Positions 60,670-64,000 of a DNA stretch of 64,000 nt are shown here, piece after piece. Below the pieces are notes generated by a model. That model searched no databases. It was not told the origin of the DNA and saw only the letters and a program-made list of their open reading frames with translations. Numbering within the stretch: position 1 is the first letter of the stretch; each line of letters opens with the position of its first letter. The stretch covers positions 62,001 through 126,000 of the forward strand of contig NZ_AUFJ01000009.1 in NCBI RefSeq assembly GCF_000426445.1, given 5' to 3'. The DNA is from Brevibacterium album DSM 18261 (GTDB lineage: Bacteria; Actinomycetota; Actinomycetes; Actinomycetales; Brevibacteriaceae). Made by a program: the position numbers and the translations under genes.

Positions 60670-62739
60670 TCAGATCGCGCGGAGGCTGAGGTTGCCCCTC
60701 CTCCTGGCCTTGAGCATCTGGACGGCGAGCACGGCGGCAACCAGTCCCGCCCCCATCAGGTCCTGCAGCATGTGCGGGGTGAGCAGGAGCAGCGCGCCCG
60801 CGGCGATGACGATCCGCAGGTACCAGGCCATGTCCTCCATGAAGTGCCCCTCGATCGCCGTCGAGAGCAGCAGGACCGCGACGAGCGCGGTCGCCACGAC
60901 GACGATGCCCGTGAGCGCGTCCACGTCCCGCAGCAGCAGGTCCGGGCTGAACACGAAGATGTAGGGGATGACGAAGCCCGCCGAGGCGAGCTTGAGGGAG
61001 GCCATCCCCGTCGCCATCGGCCTGCCGCCGCTGATGCCTGCCGCTGCGAAGGAGGCCAGCGCCACGGGCGGAGTGATGTTGGCGAAGAGGCCGAAGTAGA
61101 AGACGAACAGATGCGCCACCAGCGGCTCGACGCCCAGGGTGGTGAGCGCCGGAGCCGCCATCGTCGCCGTGATGATGTAGGCCGGGATGGACGGCAGGCC
61201 CATGCCCAGCACCAGGCATGCGAGCATCGTGAACACGAGCGTCCAGAACAGCACGCCGCCGGACAGCGCCACGATCGCGCTCGCCAGTGTGACGCCGAAC
61301 CCGGAGATCGTCACGACGCCCACGATCACGCCCACGGAGGCACAGGCGATGGACACGCTCAGCGCCGAGGTGGTGCCCTCCTTCAGCGCCTCGAGGATCT
61401 GGCGCAGGGACATACGGGTGGTCTTCCGCAGCATGGCGACGGCCACCGTGACGAGGATCGTGAGGAACGCGGAGAACAGGATCGTCCTGCCGGAGAAGAA
61501 CAGCATGTAGAGCAGGAACGCGAGTGGGAGGAGCAGGTGACCGCGTTCCTTGAGGACGTCCCGCACGGCCGGCAGGCTGTCCCGGGAGATGCCCTTGAGC
61601 CCCATTCGCGTGGCCCGGAGGTGGATCTGCGCGATGAGGCTGATGTAGTACAGCAGCGCCGGGACGATCGCCGCGAGCGCCACCGTCGTGTAGGGCACGC
61701 CGATCGTCTCGGCCATGATGAAGGCCGCCGCACCCATGATGGGCGGCAGGATCTGGCCGCCCACGGAGGCCGTCGACTCCACGGCTCCGGCGAACGTCCG
61801 CGTGTAGCCGACCTTCTTCATGAGCGGGATCGTGAAGGCGCCGGTGGAGACCACATTGGCGATCGCAGAGCCGTTGATCGAGCCCATGAAGCCCGAGGCG
61901 AGCGTGGCGACCTTCGCGGGGCCTCCGCGGGACTGCCCGGCGATGGCGAGCGCCAGATCGTTGAACATCTGGCTCATCCCCGATTTCGCCAGGAATGCGC
62001 CGAACAGGATGAAGAGGAAGATGTAGGTCGAGGACACTCCCACGGCGGTGCCGAAGATGCCCTCCGTCGTCGCCATGAACTGGTACGCGAGGGTGTCCCA
62101 GTCGTACCCGCGGTGCCGCAGCAGGCCGGGCATGTCCCGCCCGAACAGACCGAAGGCGATGAAGAGCAGGGCGAGGATCGGCAGCGCCCAGCCCGTCACG
62201 CGGCGCGCGGCCTCGAGCACGAGCACCACCAGGAGCGTCGCCACGACGACATCCGCGGTGGTGAACCTCCCGGCCTGGAGGACCACCTGCTCGTAGTTCT
62301 GCCAGAGGTAGGCCGTCGGCACGAGCGACAGGACCGCGAGCACCCCGTCCGGGATCCGCCACCAGGCCGCCCTGGCCCGCCGCGCCGGCGGGTAGAGCAT
62401 GAAGGTGAGGAACAGGATGAGGCTCACGTGGATCGAGCGGTGGATGAGGGTGGGAGGCGTCCCGAAGTACGCGGTGTAGAGATGGTAGAGCGCGGTGAAG
62501 ATCGCGACACCGCTGATGAGGAGCGCCAGGGGCCGCCACTCGGTGGTGCGGGTGCGGGACTCGGAATCGTACTTGGCGGCGGCCTCGGCGGCCTCCCGCT
62601 CCTGTTCGCGGCGGGTCGCCTCGTCGGTGGGCTCCAGGGTGATGGGAGCGTCCGCGACCTCGGTTCCGGTGCCCCGAGCGGCCTCGCGCTCGGTGCCTTC
62701 GGCAGCCTGTGCCGCGGTCCTCTTCTTCTCATCGGTCAT
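60670..62739 (-). CDS. TRAP transporter permease, fused 4TM/12TM subunits
   Basis: This 689-aa protein joins the small (DctQ-like, residues about 65-200) and large (DctM-like) TRAP subunits, the TIGR02123-type fusion found with TAXI binding proteins. It shows ASGFMGSINGSAIANVVSTG with the conserved GSSS-like region, GGQILPPIMGAAAFIMAE, and LGMGLPSIPAYIITATMAAP. A Glu/Ala/Arg-rich cytoplasmic tail of about 60 residues begins the protein. It imports an organic acid by ion gradient. It overlaps the DUF1850 gene by 4 nt. Confidence 0.93.
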   Translation of the reverse strand: MTDEKKRTAAQAAEGTEREAARGTGTEVADAPITLEPTDEATRREQEREAAEAAAKYDSESRTRTTEWRPLALLISGVAIFTALYHLYTAYFGTPPTLIHRSIHVSLILFLTFMLYPPARRARAAWWRIPDGVLAVLSLVPTAYLWQNYEQVVLQAGRFTTADVVVATLLVVLVLEAARRVTGWALPILALLFIAFGLFGRDMPGLLRHRGYDWDTLAYQFMATTEGIFGTAVGVSSTYIFLFILFGAFLAKSGMSQMFNDLALAIAGQSRGGPAKVATLASGFMGSINGSAIANVVSTGAFTIPLMKKVGYTRTFAGAVESTASVGGQILPPIMGAAAFIMAETIGVPYTTVALAAIVPALLYYISLIAQIHLRATRMGLKGISRDSLPAVRDVLKERGHLLLPLAFLLYMLFFSGRTILFSAFLTILVTVAVAMLRKTTRMSLRQILEALKEGTTSALSVSIACASVGVIVGVVTISGFGVTLASAIVALSGGVLFWTLVFTMLACLVLGMGLPSIPAYIITATMAAPALTTLGVEPLVAHLFVFYFGLFANITPPVALASFAAAGISGGRPMATGMASLKLASAGFVIPYIFVFSPDLLLRDVDALTGIVVVATALVAVLLLSTAIEGHFMEDMAWYLRIVIAAGALLLLTPHMLQDLMGAGLVAAVLAVQMLKARRRGNLSLRAI

Positions 62740-63311
62740 AACGGCCTCAGCTCCAGTGGTTCGCGGTCCGGCAGGGCGAGCGGATCGAGGAGGTCCTCGT
62801 CCCCGTCGATGCCGATCCGGTAGTCGACACGATGCGAGTGGATCCAGCGGACGGCCTCGAACTCGCGGTCGATGTCCTCGATTGAGACCCAGCCGTCCTC
62901 GAGGCGCACGGTCCCCTCATCCAGGGGCATGCCCGCGCCGTACTCCTTGAACTTCGTCGCGACCAGCCGCAGGGACTCCCCGTCGTACTCGAAGGTGTCC
63001 GTCCAGCGGGAGCGCTCGATCGAATGCACCCAGGAATGGGTGATCCGACTGCCGGCCTCCAGCGGGAGGCGCGCGTACTCCTCGCCCGTGCGCTGATGGC
63101 GGCAGACGAGCGCGGGACCGGAGGAGCAGCCGACCAGACCCGCCGCCGTCCCGGCGACCAGCGCACCGGCGGCCGCGGCTCCTCCGCGGAGCAGCAGCCG
63201 CCGGGAGACGGTCGCCGGACCGCGATGCGCGGCCCCGGGGCCGCTGTCACTGCCCGTCTGCGTCGCCTTCGTCCGCGCCGCCGGCACCCGCCTCGTCCGC
63301 GCCGGGCACAC
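62736..63311 (-). CDS. DUF1850 lipoprotein with Tat-like signal
   Basis: This 191-aa protein has SRRLLLRGGAAAAGALVAGT leading to AGLVGC, a twin-arginine signal ending in a lipobox, then a DUF1850 domain (ITHSWVHSIERSRWTDTFEY, TKFKEYGAGMPLDEGTV). DUF1850 genes usually lie between the TAXI binding protein and the fused permease, as here. ATG 63311 makes it overlap the binding-protein gene by 65 nt; GTG 63287 would shorten this. Role unknown; an accessory of uptake is inferred. Confidence 0.8.
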   Translation of the reverse strand: MCPARTRRVPAARTKATQTGSDSGPGAAHRGPATVSRRLLLRGGAAAAGALVAGTAAGLVGCSSGPALVCRHQRTGEEYARLPLEAGSRITHSWVHSIERSRWTDTFEYDGESLRLVATKFKEYGAGMPLDEGTVRLEDGWVSIEDIDREFEAVRWIHSHRVDYRIGIDGDEDLLDPLALPDREPLELRPL

Positions 63312-64000
63312 CCGAGAGGTCGATGCCCTGTTCCTGGAAGTACGCGGCCGCTCCCGGGTGCAGCGGCACCACGAGGCCGTCCGTGACGGTGTCGAGGGTG
63401 ATGTTCTCCGCCTCCGAGTGCGAGGCGTGCACGCGATCCAGGTTGCCGAAGATCGCCGCCGTGATCTCCTGGACCGCCTCCTCGCTCAGCTCCGAGCTGG
63501 CGAGCAGGTGGTTGGTGACGCTCACGGTCTCCACGTCCTCTTCGTCCTGGTAGGTGCCGGCCGGGATGGTGGCCTCCTGGAAGAACTCGTACTCGCTCAG
63601 CAGATTGTCGCGCCCCTCGCCGTCGATCGGCACCGTGACGAAGTCCGTGCTGGTGGCGAGCTCCGTGAGCGAGGGGTTGGGCAGGCCGGAGGTGGCGAAG
63701 AGGGCCTCGATGTGCCCGTTCGCCATCTGGTCCGTGGCCTCCGCGTAGTCGAGGTAGTCGGCGCTGATGTCCTCGTAGTCCATGTCGTAGGCGCCCAGCA
63801 CCATCTGCGCGTTGAGCTCGACGCCGGAGCCCACGTCCCCCACCGCCACGTTGCGGCCGGCGAGGTCCTCGACGGACTCGATGCCGGAGGCCTCGGTGGC
63901 GATGAGCTGCACGGTGTTGGGGTAGAGCGTGCCGATGGCCATGAGCCCCTCGCGCGGCTCGCCCTCGAAGGGGCCGGTCCCTTCGAGTGCCTGCACCGTC
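63247..64000 (-). CDS. TAXI-family TRAP solute-binding protein (partial)
   Basis: About 250 C-terminal residues are seen; the start lies beyond the right edge. The TAXI/TRAP binding fold is clear: IGTLYPNTVQLIATEASGIE, VEDLAGRNVAVGDVGSGVEL, SADYLDYAEATDQMANGHIE and VVPLHPGAAAYFQEQGID. It should deliver its ligand to the fused TRAP permease encoded downstream. The C-terminus is a Gly/Asp/Ala low-complexity tail. Confidence 0.9.
   Translation of the reverse strand, partial: TVQALEGTGPFEGEPREGLMAIGTLYPNTVQLIATEASGIESVEDLAGRNVAVGDVGSGVELNAQMVLGAYDMDYEDISADYLDYAEATDQMANGHIEALFATSGLPNPSLTELATSTDFVTVPIDGEGRDNLLSEYEFFQEATIPAGTYQDEEDVETVSVTNHLLASSELSEEAVQEITAAIFGNLDRVHASHSEAENITLDTVTDGLVVPLHPGAAAYFQEQGIDLSGVPGADEAGAGGADEGDADGQ

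Overview
The window is 64 kb of very GC-rich DNA (roughly 70%) packed with coding sequence. Codons end almost always in G or C, and many genes overlap by 4 nt. GTG starts and TANNNT-only leaderless promoters are common. Together with the gene content this points to a high-GC Gram-positive actinobacterium. Micrococcales is my best guess and a Brevibacterium-like genus is possible, but no rRNA is present to fix it. I see no tRNA, rRNA, CRISPR array, transposase or prophage, so this looks like chromosome with small accessory modules.

Layout. 1-13.6 kb is a nucleoside uptake and salvage block: purine nucleoside phosphorylase and a PGM2-like phosphosugar mutase on +; deoC, deoA, cdd and a BMP-type nucleoside ABC transporter on -; a divergent MarR regulator. 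A small HTH/membrane-protein pair and a small-multidrug-export protein sit inside it. 13.8-28 kb holds an LLM flavin enzyme, a MmcQ-like protein, an ABC-F ATPase, a Phd/PIN toxin-antitoxin pair, a histidine-phosphatase-like protein, ispE-ksgA, a THUMP-like methyltransferase, a sulfurtransferase, two MFS transporters and a lipoprotein NagZ. 28.3-40.1 kb is an accessory metabolic island: a CMD-AhpD fusion, an FAD/NAD(P)-binding protein, a GCS2-like ligase, two RidA proteins, a complete oligopeptide-type ABC importer and an XRE regulator with twin putative operators. 40.1-52.5 kb carries topoisomerase IB, PIG-L, Nudix, tsaD, a FAD/XRE/DUF2975 insertion, rimI-tsaB-tsaE-alr and nnrD. 52.6-64 kb carries M20 peptidases, a MarR-MFS pair, LysR-AbgT-M20 dipeptidase and a TAXI-TRAP uptake system.

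How the genes work together. The salvage genes form a closed route. Nucleosides enter through the ABC importer; cytidine is deaminated by Cdd; PNP and DeoA split nucleosides to (deoxy)ribose-1-phosphate. No deoB is seen here, so the mutase probably supplies the 5-phosphate that DeoC cleaves. The t6A tRNA-modification genes tsaE, tsaB and tsaD are on one strand but split by a non-homologous three-gene module. The AbgT/M20 region looks like amidated amino-acid (p-aminobenzoyl-glutamate type) uptake and hydrolysis.

The most unusual signal is not a protein. Two families of long intergenic hairpins are scattered through the window: a TGTCGGT family with 3 copies and an ACGCCCAG family with 3 copies. 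Arms are 23-30 bp, paired arms show compensatory changes, and copies mostly lie at operon ends. Leaderless -10 elements (TANNNT 6-8 nt before the start codon) precede at least twelve genes and fix several start codons.
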